Positions 7,063 to 15,399 of a stretch of 18,761 nucleotides of DNA are shown here, piece by piece. The notes under the pieces are model-generated. The model saw only the letters and a program-made list of their open reading frames with translations. It did no database searches and was not told the origin of the DNA. Origin of the DNA: an uncultured Moheibacter sp. (GTDB lineage Bacteria > Bacteroidota > Bacteroidia > Flavobacteriales > Weeksellaceae); NCBI GenBank assembly GCA_937875605.1, contig CALLXZ010000210.1, positions 1 to 18,761 on the forward strand, read 5' to 3'. Within the stretch, counting starts at the first letter, position 1, and each line of letters opens with the position of its first letter. A program made the position numbers and the translations under genes.

Positions 7063-9249
7063 ATGTCAAAAATAAGATTTAATGCTCTAAAGGAAGTATT
7101 CAAAAGAGAGCCAAAAAAGGTGGAGGTTCCGGAAAGATTGTCCCGTTTGTTTAACGAGAATGTTTTTTCGGAATATATCATGCAAGAATATTTGACAAGT
7201 AGTGCTTATAAATACATTGTTGCCGCCAAAAATAAAGGAGAAAAAATTCCAAGAGAAATTGCAGATCAGGTAGCTGCAGCCATGAAAGATTGGGCTTTGT
7301 CAAAGGGTGCTACTCACTATACGCATTGGTTTCAGCCATTGACTGGATCTACTGCAGAAAAGCATGATGCATTTTTTAATACCATCGGAGGCGGAAAGGC
7401 AATTGAACAATTTAACGGTTCGCTTTTAGTTCAGCAAGAGCCGGATGCTTCCAGTTTTCCAAACGGAGGAATCCGAAATACATTTGAAGCAAGAGGGTAC
7501 ACTGCTTGGGATCCGACTTCGGATGCGTTTGTGATTGATACAACTTTATGTATTCCTTCTGTTTTTATTTCATATACAGGAGAGACACTGGATTACAAAA
7601 CACCTCTTTTAAGAGCTTTGCAAGCGGTCGATGAAGCAGCTACAGAAGTTGCTCGTTATTTTGACCGGAATGTAAGTAAAGTTCAATCCACGCTGGGTTG
7701 GGAACAAGAATATTTTTTAGTGGATTCTGCATTGTTTAATACCCGACCGGATTTGCAACTTACCGGAAGAACTTTGCTAGGGCATTCTCCGGCAAAAGGC
7801 CAGCAGTTGGAAGATCATTATTTTGGTTCCATTCCGCTGCGAATTATTCGTTTTATGCAGGAATTGGAAGTGGAATGTATGAAATTGGGAATTCCAATTA
7901 AAACAAGACACAATGAAGTAGCGCCAAATCAGTTTGAGTGTGCGCCTATTTTTGAAGAAGCCAATCAGGCGGTTGATCATAATTCCCTTTTGATGGATTT
8001 GATGACACGTGTTGCCCGAAGACATAATTTTAAAGTATTGCTGCATGAAAAACCTTTCTCCGGTGTAAATGGTTCGGGGAAGCATAATAACTGGTCGCTG
8101 AGTACCGACGCGGGAGAAAATCTGTTGAGTCCCGGAAAAAACCCTAAGAAAAATTTACAGTTTTTGACCTTCTTTATCAATACCATTAAAGCGGTTCACG
8201 ATTACGGAGATGTTTTGCGTAGCGCAATTGCGTCTGCAAGTAACGACCATCGATTGGGTGCGAATGAAGCACCTCCTGCTATTATTTCTGTTTTCATAGG
8301 TTCTCAATTGACATCTGTTTTGGATGAATTGGAGAAAGTGAAAAAAGGAAAACTTTCGCCAGATGAAAAGACCGATTTGAAGCTTAATATCGTAGGGAAA
8401 ATTCCGGAAATACTTTTGGATAATACCGATCGAAACCGTACTTCTCCATTTGCTTTTACCGGAAATAAATTTGAATTCCGTGCGGTAGGATCTTCGGCTA
8501 ATTGTGCGGAAGCGATGATGGTAATCAATACAATCGTGGCGCACCAATTAAAATTATTCAAAGCAGAAGTTGATGCATTAATTGAAAAAGGACTGAAAAA
8601 AGATGAAGCCATCTTTAATGTATTACGGGATTATATCAAAACCTCCCGCAATATTTTATTTGAAGGAGATGGTTATAGTCAGGATTGGGAAAAAGAAGCT
8701 GCCAAACGAAAATTGAGTAATTTAAAAACGACACCAGAAGCTTTACAAATCGAGTTGCAACCCAAATTTATGGATGTTTTTGTGAGCAATTCTGTTTTAA
8801 GCAAAGTGGAAATTGAAGCAAGAAATGAAATTAAATTAGAGAAGTATTCAACGCTTATTGATATCGAAGCACAGGTTTTAGCTGACTTAGCACGAAATCA
8901 CATCATACCTACGGCTATTCGTTATCAAAATAAATTGATAGAAAATGTACAAGGTTTAAAAGATATATTTGGTGAGAAAGAATTCAAGTCCATTGCCAAA
9001 GAGCAGATTGATTTGATTAAAACCATTTCAGAGAAAATATCCAAAATAAAAGTGGGAGTGGATCAATTATTGGCTGAAAAAGAAAAATCCCATGCGATTG
9101 AGCATTCTAATAAAAGAGCCCATGCTTTCGCCAACAACGTCAAGCCATTCTTTGATTTAATTCGGGACGATGTTGATGATTTAGAGATGATGGTGGACGA
9201 TGAGATCTGGCCACTGACTAAATACCGCGAATTGCTTTTTACGAAATAA
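7063..9249 (+). CDS. glnN: Glutamine synthetase type III
   Basis: This cytoplasmic enzyme makes glutamine from glutamate, ammonia and ATP, the main route of ammonium assimilation. At 728 residues it has the GSIII length, against about 450-470 for type I. Diagnostic segments are HYTHWFQPLTG (85-95), the metal-site WEQEYFLVD (213-221), RHNEVAPNQFE (282-292) and the ATP/glutamate-site NGSGKHNNWSL (336-346). The C-terminal extension (about 590-728) is helical and charged and ends DDEIWPLTKYRELLFTK, as in flavobacterial GSIII. The gene has its own promoter with a dyad over the -33 element and a strong terminator, so it is monocistronic. No PII gene is adjacent. GSIII genes are called glnN in Bacteroides and cyanobacteria and often glnA in automatic annotation. 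Confidence 0.97.
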   Translation: MSKIRFNALKEVFKREPKKVEVPERLSRLFNENVFSEYIMQEYLTSSAYKYIVAAKNKGEKIPREIADQVAAAMKDWALSKGATHYTHWFQPLTGSTAEKHDAFFNTIGGGKAIEQFNGSLLVQQEPDASSFPNGGIRNTFEARGYTAWDPTSDAFVIDTTLCIPSVFISYTGETLDYKTPLLRALQAVDEAATEVARYFDRNVSKVQSTLGWEQEYFLVDSALFNTRPDLQLTGRTLLGHSPAKGQQLEDHYFGSIPLRIIRFMQELEVECMKLGIPIKTRHNEVAPNQFECAPIFEEANQAVDHNSLLMDLMTRVARRHNFKVLLHEKPFSGVNGSGKHNNWSLSTDAGENLLSPGKNPKKNLQFLTFFINTIKAVHDYGDVLRSAIASASNDHRLGANEAPPAIISVFIGSQLTSVLDELEKVKKGKLSPDEKTDLKLNIVGKIPEILLDNTDRNRTSPFAFTGNKFEFRAVGSSANCAEAMMVINTIVAHQLKLFKAEVDALIEKGLKKDEAIFNVLRDYIKTSRNILFEGDGYSQDWEKEAAKRKLSNLKTTPEALQIELQPKFMDVFVSNSVLSKVEIEARNEIKLEKYSTLIDIEAQVLADLARNHIIPTAIRYQNKLIENVQGLKDIFGEKEFKSIAKEQIDLIKTISEKISKIKVGVDQLLAEKEKSHAIEHSNKRAHAFANNVKPFFDLIRDDVDDLEMMVDDEIWPLTKYRELLFTK

Positions 9250-9267
9250 AGGTTACATAAGATATAC

Positions 9268-9298
9268 AATCCCCTGAGTTTATTCGGGGGATTTTTTT
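9268..9298 (+). terminator. Intrinsic terminator after glutamine synthetase
   Basis: AATCCCC (9268-9274) pairs with GGGGATT (9287-9293). The stem extends inward through U-G, G-C and A-U pairs, and a T-run occupies 9292-9298. Confidence 0.9.
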
Positions 9299-9354
9299 GA
9301 GATCAACTTCTCAAAATTATTTTAAGTTTCTCCTTTTTACTTTTCCCTAAACCC

Positions 9355-9362
9355 TATCTTTG
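9355..9362 (+). promoter_or_regulatory. Putative prfA promoter -7 box
   Basis: TATCTTTG exactly matches TAnnTTTG and lies 19 nt before the ATG at 9382. No -33 TTTG is evident. Confidence 0.55.
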
Positions 9363-9381
9363 CACTCCAAAAAATTGAAAA

Positions 9382-10470
9382 ATGGCAGACAGCGGATTAT
9401 TGGAAAAATTAAGAGCAATTAAACAACGGTTTGATGAGGTTTCTGACCTCATTATCCAGCCGGACGTGATTTCTGATCAGGCTCGTTATGCCAAATTAAA
9501 CAAAGAATATTCAGATCTGAAAGACATCGTTGCGAAACAGCAAGAATATGAATCGTTAGTAAATGTCATAACGGAAGCCGATGAAATCATTGTCGACGGA
9601 AGTGATGCCGAAATGGTAGAATTAGCTAAATTAGAAAAGGACGAAGCTATAAATAAAATTCCTGAACTGGAAGAAGAAGTCAAATTCATGTTGATCCCAA
9701 AAGATCCGGAAGATGAAAAAAACGTCATTGTGGAACTAAGGGCAGGAACCGGTGGAGACGAAGCAGCAATTTTTGTCGAAGATGTTTTCCGTATGTATTC
9801 CATGTACTTCAAAAACAAAGGATGGAGATTTGAGATTTTAAATACCTCTGAAGGTGCGGTAAAAGGGTACAAAGAACTCATAATGGAGGTCCAGGGAAAT
9901 GCCGTCTTCGGAACTATGAAATATGAAAGCGGTGTGCACCGTGTACAGCGAGTTCCCGAAACCGAATCCCAAGGCCGTGTTCATACTTCGGCGATTACAG
10001 TTGCTGTTTTACCCGAAGCAGAAGAGGTAGATGTGGAAATCAATCCGGCCGACTTAGAATACCAGACCGCTCGTTCCAGTGGGGCAGGAGGGCAGAATGT
10101 AAATAAGGTAGAAACCAAAGTTCAACTAACGCACAAACCGTCAGGAATTGTGATTGTTTGTCAGGAAGCACGTTCCCAACACGCCAACCGCGAAAAAGCT
10201 TTGCAATTGCTTAGAACTAAATTATACGAAATCGAATACGAGAAAAAACATGCTGAACGTTCCGCTCAGCGCAAATCACTGGTTTCGACCGGGGACCGTT
10301 CTGCAAAAATCCGTACTTATAATTATCCGCAAGGTCGTGTAACGGATCACCGTATCAATAAATCTATTTATAATCTAGACAATTTTATGAACGGCGATAT
10401 TCAGGAAATGATTGACTCTCTGAAGTTAGCAGAAAATGCAGAAAAGTTAAAAGGTTCAGACGATATTTAA
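9382..10470 (+). CDS. prfA: Peptide chain release factor 1 (RF1)
   Basis: RF1 reads UAA and UAG in the ribosomal A site and triggers hydrolysis of peptidyl-tRNA. The 362 residues have the normal length, with an N-terminal helical domain (1-105), a central decoding domain and the catalytic loop [10 protein letters not shown], whose GGQ is at 236-238. The stop-codon recognition motif is P-E-T (192-194, in [15 protein letters not shown]). The PxT pattern marks RF1, since RF2 has SPF; the middle residue is Glu rather than the Ala of E. coli. No programmed frameshift is present, consistent with RF1 and not prfB. No release-factor methylase gene (prmC) is adjacent. The gene has its own promoter after the GSIII terminator, and a separate promoter serves the next gene. 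Confidence 0.97.
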   Translation: MADSGLLEKLRAIKQRFDEVSDLIIQPDVISDQARYAKLNKEYSDLKDIVAKQQEYESLVNVITEADEIIVDGSDAEMVELAKLEKDEAINKIPELEEEVKFMLIPKDPEDEKNVIVELRAGTGGDEAAIFVEDVFRMYSMYFKNKGWRFEILNTSEGAVKGYKELIMEVQGNAVFGTMKYESGVHRVQRVPETESQGRVHTSAITVAVLPEAEEVDVEINPADLEYQTARSSGAGGQNVNKVETKVQLTHKPSGIVIVCQEARSQHANREKALQLLRTKLYEIEYEKKHAERSAQRKSLVSTGDRSAKIRTYNYPQGRVTDHRINKSIYNLDNFMNGDIQEMIDSLKLAENAEKLKGSDDI

Positions 10471-10491
10471 TTTTTAAATTTAATCTTCTAA

Positions 10492-10499
10492 TAATTTTG
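10492..10499 (+). promoter_or_regulatory. Putative promoter -7 box for the DUF2851-pspC pair
   Basis: TAATTTTG matches TAnnTTTG, 22 nt after the prfA stop and 29 nt before the TTG start at 10529. The -33 element is unclear. Confidence 0.5.
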
Positions 10500-10528
10500 T
10501 AACTTTCAGGTAATTAATCTAACCATCC

Positions 10529-11812
10529 TTGAAAGAGAAATTTCTACATTTTATATGGAGGTTTCAATTATTTGATTCTTTATCTCTCCAAACCACAGAT
10601 GGGACTTCTATTTTTGTGGAAGAAAAAGGTTTATGGAATAAAATCGATTCCGGACCCGATTTCTACATGTCGAAAATCCGAATGGATCATCAAATTTGGG
10701 TTGGAAATGTGGAAATTCATGTTCGAAGTTCTGACTGGGATTTGCACAAACACTCTTCCGACAAAAGTTATGAAAACATTATCCTTCATGTAGTTTTTGA
10801 ACACGACAAAGAAATTGAATTTCTAAAATCCCGAAATGTCAAAACGCTGGAATTGAAAAATTATATTTCACAAGAGGTTTTAGTGAACTACGAACGTCTT
10901 GTGGAAGCAGGACAAAATTTCATTCCCTGTGAGAAAAGCATTTATTTAATAAAAGAGGATTCGGTAAAATTTTGGTTGGAGCGTTTGGTCATTGAAAGAT
11001 TGGAACGTAAAACCAGTGAGATCGAACAGGAATTTTTAAAATCCGGTAAAAATTGGGAAGAATTATTGTTCAAAAAAATGGCGTATGCATTTGGTTTGAA
11101 GATAAATGCGGAAAGTTTTACGCTTTGGGCAAATTCTTTTTCGTTTAAAGTCTTGACTAAAATCCAGACAAAACCCGATTTGGTGTATGCTTTATTTTTT
11201 GGTCAAGCAGGATTTCTGGATTTCGAAACAGAAGAAAATTATGTATCAAATTTGAAGAAGGATTATTCTTTTTTACAATCCAAATTTGATTTGAATCCAT
11301 TGGATAAATCAGTCTTTAAGTTTTTCAGATTGCGTCCGCCAAGTTTTCCGACGGTTCGGATGATGCAATTAGCAGCCTTGTATGGGCATTACCAAAATGT
11401 GTTCATGTTTTTAATGGGAACAAAAGATATTGAAAAGATCAGGCAGGTTTTCCGCGACTTGAACTATCCGGAATTTTGGAAAAACCATTTTACATTGGAA
11501 AAAGAAAGTCCGGTTTATTCCGATAAAGAAATTTCAGATGAACTGATTGATCGGATTATTATAAATGTCATTCTCCCTTTGAAATTTGTTTATGCAAAAC
11601 ATAGAGCGGCCGACGTTTCGGATGAACTTTTGGAGGGATTACGAATTCTTCCGCCTGAAAAAAATACAGTCATTCAGGAATTTTCCAAATTAGGACTAAA
11701 AGCGGAAAATGCATTTGAGAGTCAGGCTTATCTGGAGTTGAAAAAGCATTTTTGCAATGAGAAAAAATGTCTAAATTGCGCTTTAGGATTACAAATCTTG
11801 AAAAATGTTTGA
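10529..11812 (+). CDS. DUF2851 family protein
   Basis: This 427-residue cytoplasmic protein belongs to DUF2851, a family widespread in Bacteroidota with no established biochemical role. The start is a TTG at 10529 (MKEKFLHFIWRFQLFD). The conserved F-L-H-x-I-W opening begins at once, and the next in-frame ATG lies about 46 codons later, inside conserved sequence. The N-terminal third has the segment GPDFYMSKIRMDHQIWVGNVEIHVRSSDWDLH. In my view its pattern of D, E and H residues resembles a nuclease fold, but that is speculation. The C-terminus has a Cys cluster (HFCNEKKCLNCALG) that could bind metal. The last 8 nt overlap the pspC-like gene, implying translational coupling. No signal peptide or membrane segment is seen. 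Confidence 0.85.
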   Translation: MKEKFLHFIWRFQLFDSLSLQTTDGTSIFVEEKGLWNKIDSGPDFYMSKIRMDHQIWVGNVEIHVRSSDWDLHKHSSDKSYENIILHVVFEHDKEIEFLKSRNVKTLELKNYISQEVLVNYERLVEAGQNFIPCEKSIYLIKEDSVKFWLERLVIERLERKTSEIEQEFLKSGKNWEELLFKKMAYAFGLKINAESFTLWANSFSFKVLTKIQTKPDLVYALFFGQAGFLDFETEENYVSNLKKDYSFLQSKFDLNPLDKSVFKFFRLRPPSFPTVRMMQLAALYGHYQNVFMFLMGTKDIEKIRQVFRDLNYPEFWKNHFTLEKESPVYSDKEISDELIDRIIINVILPLKFVYAKHRAADVSDELLEGLRILPPEKNTVIQEFSKLGLKAENAFESQAYLELKKHFCNEKKCLNCALGLQILKNV

Positions 11813-12026
11813 AAAACTTCGTAACTTTTTAGAATTCAATGGTTTTAATGTGATCTCGCGGATCGCTGACCGATTTGGGGTAAGAGCATCCAAGCTTCGT
11901 TTGCTTTATATCTATTTATCCTTTGTGACACTGGGAGTTACTTTTGCTTTTTATTTGGTGATGGCGTTTTTTCTTTGGGTGAAAGATGGAATTGTTGTGA
12001 GAAGGAAATCAGTATTTGATTTGTAA
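11805..12026 (+). CDS. PspC-domain small membrane protein
   Basis: This 73-residue protein carries a single PspC-like domain: an N-terminal amphipathic part (FNVISRIADRFGVRASKLRLLYIYLSF) and a hydrophobic segment at about residues 36-58, ending in a basic tail. In Proteobacteria PspC is part of the phage-shock membrane-stress response. Single-domain proteins of this kind are common in Bacteroidota and their role is not settled. The ATG at 11805 overlaps the upstream stop by 8 nt (the ORFs share 11805-11812 in different frames). The two genes are therefore co-transcribed and probably coupled. No pspA homologue is nearby. Confidence 0.8.
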   Translation: MFEKLRNFLEFNGFNVISRIADRFGVRASKLRLLYIYLSFVTLGVTFAFYLVMAFFLWVKDGIVVRRKSVFDL

Positions 12027-12129
12027 ATTTTAGAAAAAATTATGATAATTGTCAGATTATTTATACTTTAGTTAAATATTTCAAAAAAGAATTAGATGAT
12101 TCAGCTTTTTCAAGCTTAAAAATAAACAC

Positions 12130-12924
12130 ATGAGGACTTTTGCAAAATCCCAAATTCGTTACAGCAAATCGCAACGAATGGGGATTTTTGCTTTTTTAGG
12201 AATTCTGATTGGTCTTCAGTTTTTTATTTTTTATTTGAATCGAACTCATTCTAATTCTCAAATCATAGAAGTGCCGGAAGAAGTTTCACTTCTGGACAAA
12301 CAATTAGGAAGTGCAAAATCGACTACTCAAAAAGTCGAATTAAAAAATTTTGATCCCAATGAACTTTCTCCGGACGAATGGCAAAGTTTGGGATTTTCAG
12401 AAAAACAAGTAAACACCATTCTCAAATATAAATATTCGCTTGGTGGTTATTTTTCTTCCAAAGAACAAATTCAAAATTGTTTTGTGATTTCAGATAAGAA
12501 ATTTAATGAAATAGAGCCCTATATTGTTTTTGGAGATTTGAATAAAAATAAATCCCAAAACAGAGATTATTATCACTCAAACTATTCTGAAAATTCTAAA
12601 CCTAAAATTCATTATCAGAGATTTAATCCAAATGAGTATTCAGCAAAAGATTGGCAGAAAATCGGGTTTTCGGAAAAACAAGCTGAAACGATTTTAAAGT
12701 ATAAAGTGCGTTTGGGGGGAAGATTTACTTCGTTGGAGCAACTACAAAAATGCTTTGTCATAAGTGAAGAAAAATTTAAAGAAATGAAACCTTACATATA
12801 TCTTCCCGGTAAGAAATCAAAAGGAACAATTGAGGTTTTGGAAGAAGAAGAGGTTAGGCCTACAAAAACTTCATCTATACAATTGATAGAAGAAATCTCG
12901 GAAGAAGAGTCAACTACCGATTAA
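12130..12924 (+). CDS. Membrane-anchored protein with two helix-hairpin-helix repeats
   Basis: This 264-residue protein has an N-terminal basic segment and one transmembrane helix (about 18-36), then two near-duplicate modules at about residues 74-134 and 165-225. Each reads F-[DN]-P-N-E-x-S-x-[DK]-[ED]-W-Q-x-[LI]-G-F-S-E-K-Q, then I-L-K-Y-K, a Gly-Gly turn, F-x-S-x-E-Q-[IL]-Q, C-F-V-I-S and P-Y-I. This is the ComEA-like helix-hairpin-helix pattern seen in DNA-binding and competence proteins, with related multi-copy versions common in Flavobacteriia. The linker (135-160) is Asn/Ser/Tyr-rich, and the tail is strongly acidic (EEEE clusters). Topology suggests the HhH modules face the periplasm, so binding of incoming DNA is possible but unproven. 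It is likely an independent transcript, although I found no clear promoter in the 103 nt upstream. Confidence 0.75.
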   Translation: MRTFAKSQIRYSKSQRMGIFAFLGILIGLQFFIFYLNRTHSNSQIIEVPEEVSLLDKQLGSAKSTTQKVELKNFDPNELSPDEWQSLGFSEKQVNTILKYKYSLGGYFSSKEQIQNCFVISDKKFNEIEPYIVFGDLNKNKSQNRDYYHSNYSENSKPKIHYQRFNPNEYSAKDWQKIGFSEKQAETILKYKVRLGGRFTSLEQLQKCFVISEEKFKEMKPYIYLPGKKSKGTIEVLEEEEVRPTKTSSIQLIEEISEEESTTD

Positions 12925-12999
12925 TTATCCAAAATTGAATGATAATTTGATTTCTTTCCATAGAGATTTTACTCAATTTTTATTGTATCATAATTTTCT

Positions 13000-13007
13000 T
13001 ATTTTTG
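13000..13007 (+). promoter_or_regulatory. Putative acyl-CoA dehydrogenase promoter -7 box
   Basis: TATTTTTG matches TAnnTTTG, 24 nt before the ATG at 13032. The expected -33 position is TTTT (12977-12980), one base off TTTG. Confidence 0.5.
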
Positions 13008-13031
13008 AGGGCGATCAAATAAAAGAACTTT

Positions 13032-14174
13032 ATGAATTTTGAAATAACAGAAAATCAAAAAATTATAGCAGAATCGGCAAGAGAATTTGCAAAACAGCAT
13101 ATTTTACCTCATGTGATGGATTGGGATGAGTCCCAGCATTTTCCTGTGGAAGTTTTTAAAAAGGCTGGAGAAATGGGTTTTATGGGTGTTTTGGTACCGG
13201 AAGAATTGGGCGGGAGCGAACTTTCATATGATGAGTATGTAACGATCATAGATGAAATTTCACAGATAGATCCTTCCATCGGATTGTCGATAGCGGCTCA
13301 TAACTCATTGTGCACCAATCATATTCTGACTTTTGGGAATGACGAACAAAAGAAAAGATGGATTCCGAAGCTGGCAACAGGAGAAGTGATTGGAGCTTGG
13401 GGTTTGACTGAGCACAATACAGGATCGGATGCCGGAGGGATGAATACTACAGCACGAAAAGAAGGAGATGAATGGCTCATAAATGGGGCAAAAAATTTCA
13501 TTACCCATGCCATTAGTGGAGATATTGCGGTGGTCATGACCCGAACGGGAGAAAAAGGAGCTTCCAATAATGCAACGGCATTTGTGTTGGAAAAAGGAAT
13601 GCAAGGATTTACTTCCGGAAAAAAGGAAAATAAGCTTGGGATGCGTGCTTCTGAAACAGCCGAATTAATTTTTGATAATGTTAGAATTTCTGATGCTAAC
13701 CGCTTAGGAGAAGTTGGGGACGGATTCAAACAAGCTTTGAAGATTTTGGACGGTGGTCGTATTTCGATTGCAGCTTTAAGTTTGGGTATTGCAAAAGGGG
13801 CGTATAAATCTGCATTGAAATATGCAAAAGAGCGTCATCAATTTGGACAGGCAATTGCCAATTTTCAAGCTATCAATTTTAAATTAGCCGAAATGGCAAC
13901 TGAAATTGAAGCGTCTGAGCTTTTGATCCAAAAAGCTTCTTATTTAAAGAATAGTAATTTACCCATGACTACCGAAGGTGCAATGGCAAAATATTACGCA
14001 TCTGAAGCCTGTGTAAGAATTGCAAACGAAGCAGTACAAATTTTCGGAGGATACGGTTATACAAAAGATTTTCCAGCTGAGAAATTTTATCGGGATTCGA
14101 AATTGTGTACAATTGGAGAAGGAACAACGGAAATTCAAAAGCTGGTTATCGGAAGAAATATTTTAAAAGATTAA
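13032..14174 (+). CDS. Acyl-CoA dehydrogenase (short-chain/butyryl-CoA type)
   Basis: This FAD enzyme oxidises acyl-CoA to trans-2-enoyl-CoA in fatty-acid or branched amino-acid breakdown and passes electrons to ETF. The 380 residues have family length. The signature GAWGLTEHNTGSDAGG is at 121-136. The flavin-contact segment NGAKNFITHA is at 151-160, and the helical C-terminal domain has RHQFGQAIANFQAINF and IFGGYGYTKDFPAEKFYRDSKLCTIGEGT. The catalytic base is Glu363 in GEGTTEIQ, the position used by short- and medium-chain enzymes rather than the isovaleryl/long-chain position. The exact chain length cannot be fixed from sequence. The gene stands alone: no ETF, thiolase or enoyl-CoA hydratase gene is nearby. 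rpsU follows after 61 nt with its own promoter. Confidence 0.95.
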   Translation: MNFEITENQKIIAESAREFAKQHILPHVMDWDESQHFPVEVFKKAGEMGFMGVLVPEELGGSELSYDEYVTIIDEISQIDPSIGLSIAAHNSLCTNHILTFGNDEQKKRWIPKLATGEVIGAWGLTEHNTGSDAGGMNTTARKEGDEWLINGAKNFITHAISGDIAVVMTRTGEKGASNNATAFVLEKGMQGFTSGKKENKLGMRASETAELIFDNVRISDANRLGEVGDGFKQALKILDGGRISIAALSLGIAKGAYKSALKYAKERHQFGQAIANFQAINFKLAEMATEIEASELLIQKASYLKNSNLPMTTEGAMAKYYASEACVRIANEAVQIFGGYGYTKDFPAEKFYRDSKLCTIGEGTTEIQKLVIGRNILKD

Positions 14175-14181
14175 ATAATTT

Positions 14182-14212
14182 TTTGCAGGATATATAAAGT
14201 TTTTTATCTTTG
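14182..14212 (+). promoter_or_regulatory. Consensus rpsU promoter
   Basis: The -33 TTTG (14182-14185), a 19-nt spacer and the -7 TATCTTTG (14205-14212) give a full match to TTTG-N19-TAnnTTTG. Transcription would start near 14218, leaving a leader of about 18 nt with no Shine-Dalgarno motif. Confidence 0.75.
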
Positions 14213-14235
14213 CAACCTCAAAAATAAATGTAAAT

Positions 14236-14430
14236 ATGTTAATCATACCAGTAAAAGACGGAGAATCAATCGACAAAGCATTAAAGAAGTACAAACGTAA
14301 ATTTGATAAAACAGGAGTAGTTCGTCAGTTGAGAAGTCGTCAACAGTTTACAAAACCATCTGTAACAAATAGACAACAACGTCTTAGAGCTGCTTACAAA
14401 CAACAGTTGTTGAGCAAAGAAGAAGCTTAA
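14236..14430 (+). CDS. rpsU: 30S ribosomal protein bS21
   Basis: bS21 binds the small-subunit platform. In Bacteroidota it helps form, with bS18 and bS6, the pocket that hides the 3' end of 16S rRNA and so suppresses Shine-Dalgarno recognition. The 64-residue product (MLIIPVKDGESIDKALKKYKRKFDKTGVVRQLRSRQQF) is basic and of the usual flavobacterial length. It has a full consensus promoter and a large terminator hairpin that runs into the xerC start. Many Flavobacteriales rpsU genes have an extended Shine-Dalgarno used for autoregulation. The leader here (AAAATAAATGTAAAT before ATG) has none. Confidence 0.97.
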   Translation: MLIIPVKDGESIDKALKKYKRKFDKTGVVRQLRSRQQFTKPSVTNRQQRLRAAYKQQLLSKEEA

Positions 14431-14452
14431 AAGATTTTTGTTTTAAAAATAC

Positions 14453-14499
14453 AATCCTGTTCATGAAAGTTTTATAACTTTGATGAACAGGATTTTTTT
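14453..14499 (+). terminator. rpsU terminator: long palindrome abutting the xerC start codon
   Basis: AATCCTGTTCAT (14453-14464) pairs perfectly with ATGAACAGGATT (14483-14494). After one G-G mismatch, AAAGTT (14466-14471) pairs with AACTTT (14476-14481) around a TTAT loop. T14493-14499 then run directly into the xerC ATG at 14500. The stem is unusually long for an intrinsic terminator. Confidence 0.85.
14475..14482 (+). promoter_or_regulatory. Putative xerC promoter -7 box inside the terminator hairpin
   Basis: TAACTTTG matches TAnnTTTG and lies in the loop and 3' arm of the rpsU terminator. A start near 14488 would give a leader of about 12 nt. No -33 TTTG is seen at the right distance. 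Confidence 0.45.
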
Positions 14500-15396
14500 A
14501 TGTCAATACCTAAGTTTTTGCAATATTTGGAGCTGGAAAAAAATTACTCGTCGCTCACGCTGAAAAGTTATGGAGATGATTTAGAAGAATTTCAGAAATT
14601 TTACCAGTTGGAAACTTCATTGGATAAGTTGGAATTGGCTAAGAAGCTGGATGTCCGTAATTTTTTGGCTCATCTTTCTGAAGTTTCATTATCTGAAAGG
14701 ACCATTAACCGAAAAGTTAGTTCGCTTAAGAGTTATTACAAGTACCTTTTGAAAATTGGTGAAATAGAGCGTTCTCCTATTTCCGGAATTTCTTCACTTA
14801 AACAATATAATAAAGTTCAAATTCCTATGTCCGAAGACGAGATGGGAAATCTATTTGAAATTGCAGACGTGTTTCCCGATGGATTTGTGGGGGTGCGGGA
14901 TCGTTTGGTTATGGAATTGTTCTATCAGACGGGTATGAGAAGAAGCGAATTAATCGGTTTAAAAGTGACCGATATAGATTTCTCTCAAAAACAATTAAAA
15001 GTACTAGGGAAAAGAAACAAAGAGCGTTTAATTCCCTTGAGTGATGCGTTGCTGAAAAGTTTAAAAGAATATTTAGGTTTAAGAGAAACCCCTCTTAATA
15101 AGAGTGATTCTTATTTGTTTTTAACCCCAAAGGGTAAACCTTTTTATGATAAGTTTGTTTATAATTTGGTAAATTCTTACCTTAGTCATATAAGTACGAA
15201 GCAGAAAAAAAGCCCTCACATGTTGAGGCATAGTTTCGCTACGCATTTGTTAAATCGTGGAGCAGATCTGAATGCGGTCAAAGAGCTTTTGGGGCATTCA
15301 AGTTTAGCAGCCACTCAGGTTTACACACATGGTAGCATAGAGCAATTAAAAAAAGTGTTTAATCAAGCGCATCCGAGAGAGCGAAAAACGAATTAA
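14500..15396 (+). CDS. xerC: Tyrosine recombinase XerC (chromosome dimer resolution)
   Basis: Xer recombinases resolve chromosome dimers at dif together with FtsK. The 298 residues have the XerC/D length, with an N-terminal SAM-like core-binding domain (about 1-85) and a catalytic domain (about 105-295). Catalytic residues are in place: Arg147 in TGMRRSEL, Lys171 in GKRNKER, His240 and Arg243 in HMLRHSFATH, His266 in LGHSS and nucleophile Tyr275 in TQVYTH. The location between rpsU and hpf is the usual flavobacterial position of a xer gene, and there are no att-like repeats or cargo. This favours a housekeeping recombinase over a mobile-element integrase. XerC versus XerD is assigned by context only. 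hpf follows after 3 nt, so the two are co-transcribed. Confidence 0.92.
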   Translation: MSIPKFLQYLELEKNYSSLTLKSYGDDLEEFQKFYQLETSLDKLELAKKLDVRNFLAHLSEVSLSERTINRKVSSLKSYYKYLLKIGEIERSPISGISSLKQYNKVQIPMSEDEMGNLFEIADVFPDGFVGVRDRLVMELFYQTGMRRSELIGLKVTDIDFSQKQLKVLGKRNKERLIPLSDALLKSLKEYLGLRETPLNKSDSYLFLTPKGKPFYDKFVYNLVNSYLSHISTKQKKSPHMLRHSFATHLLNRGADLNAVKELLGHSSLAATQVYTHGSIEQLKKVFNQAHPRERKTN

Positions 15397-15399
15397 ATT

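Noticed and set aside
14500..15396. Tyrosine recombinase as an integrase of a mobile element
   Set aside because: It has Xer length and motifs and sits in the usual rpsU-hpf context. No flanking direct repeats, tRNA disruption or cargo genes are visible.
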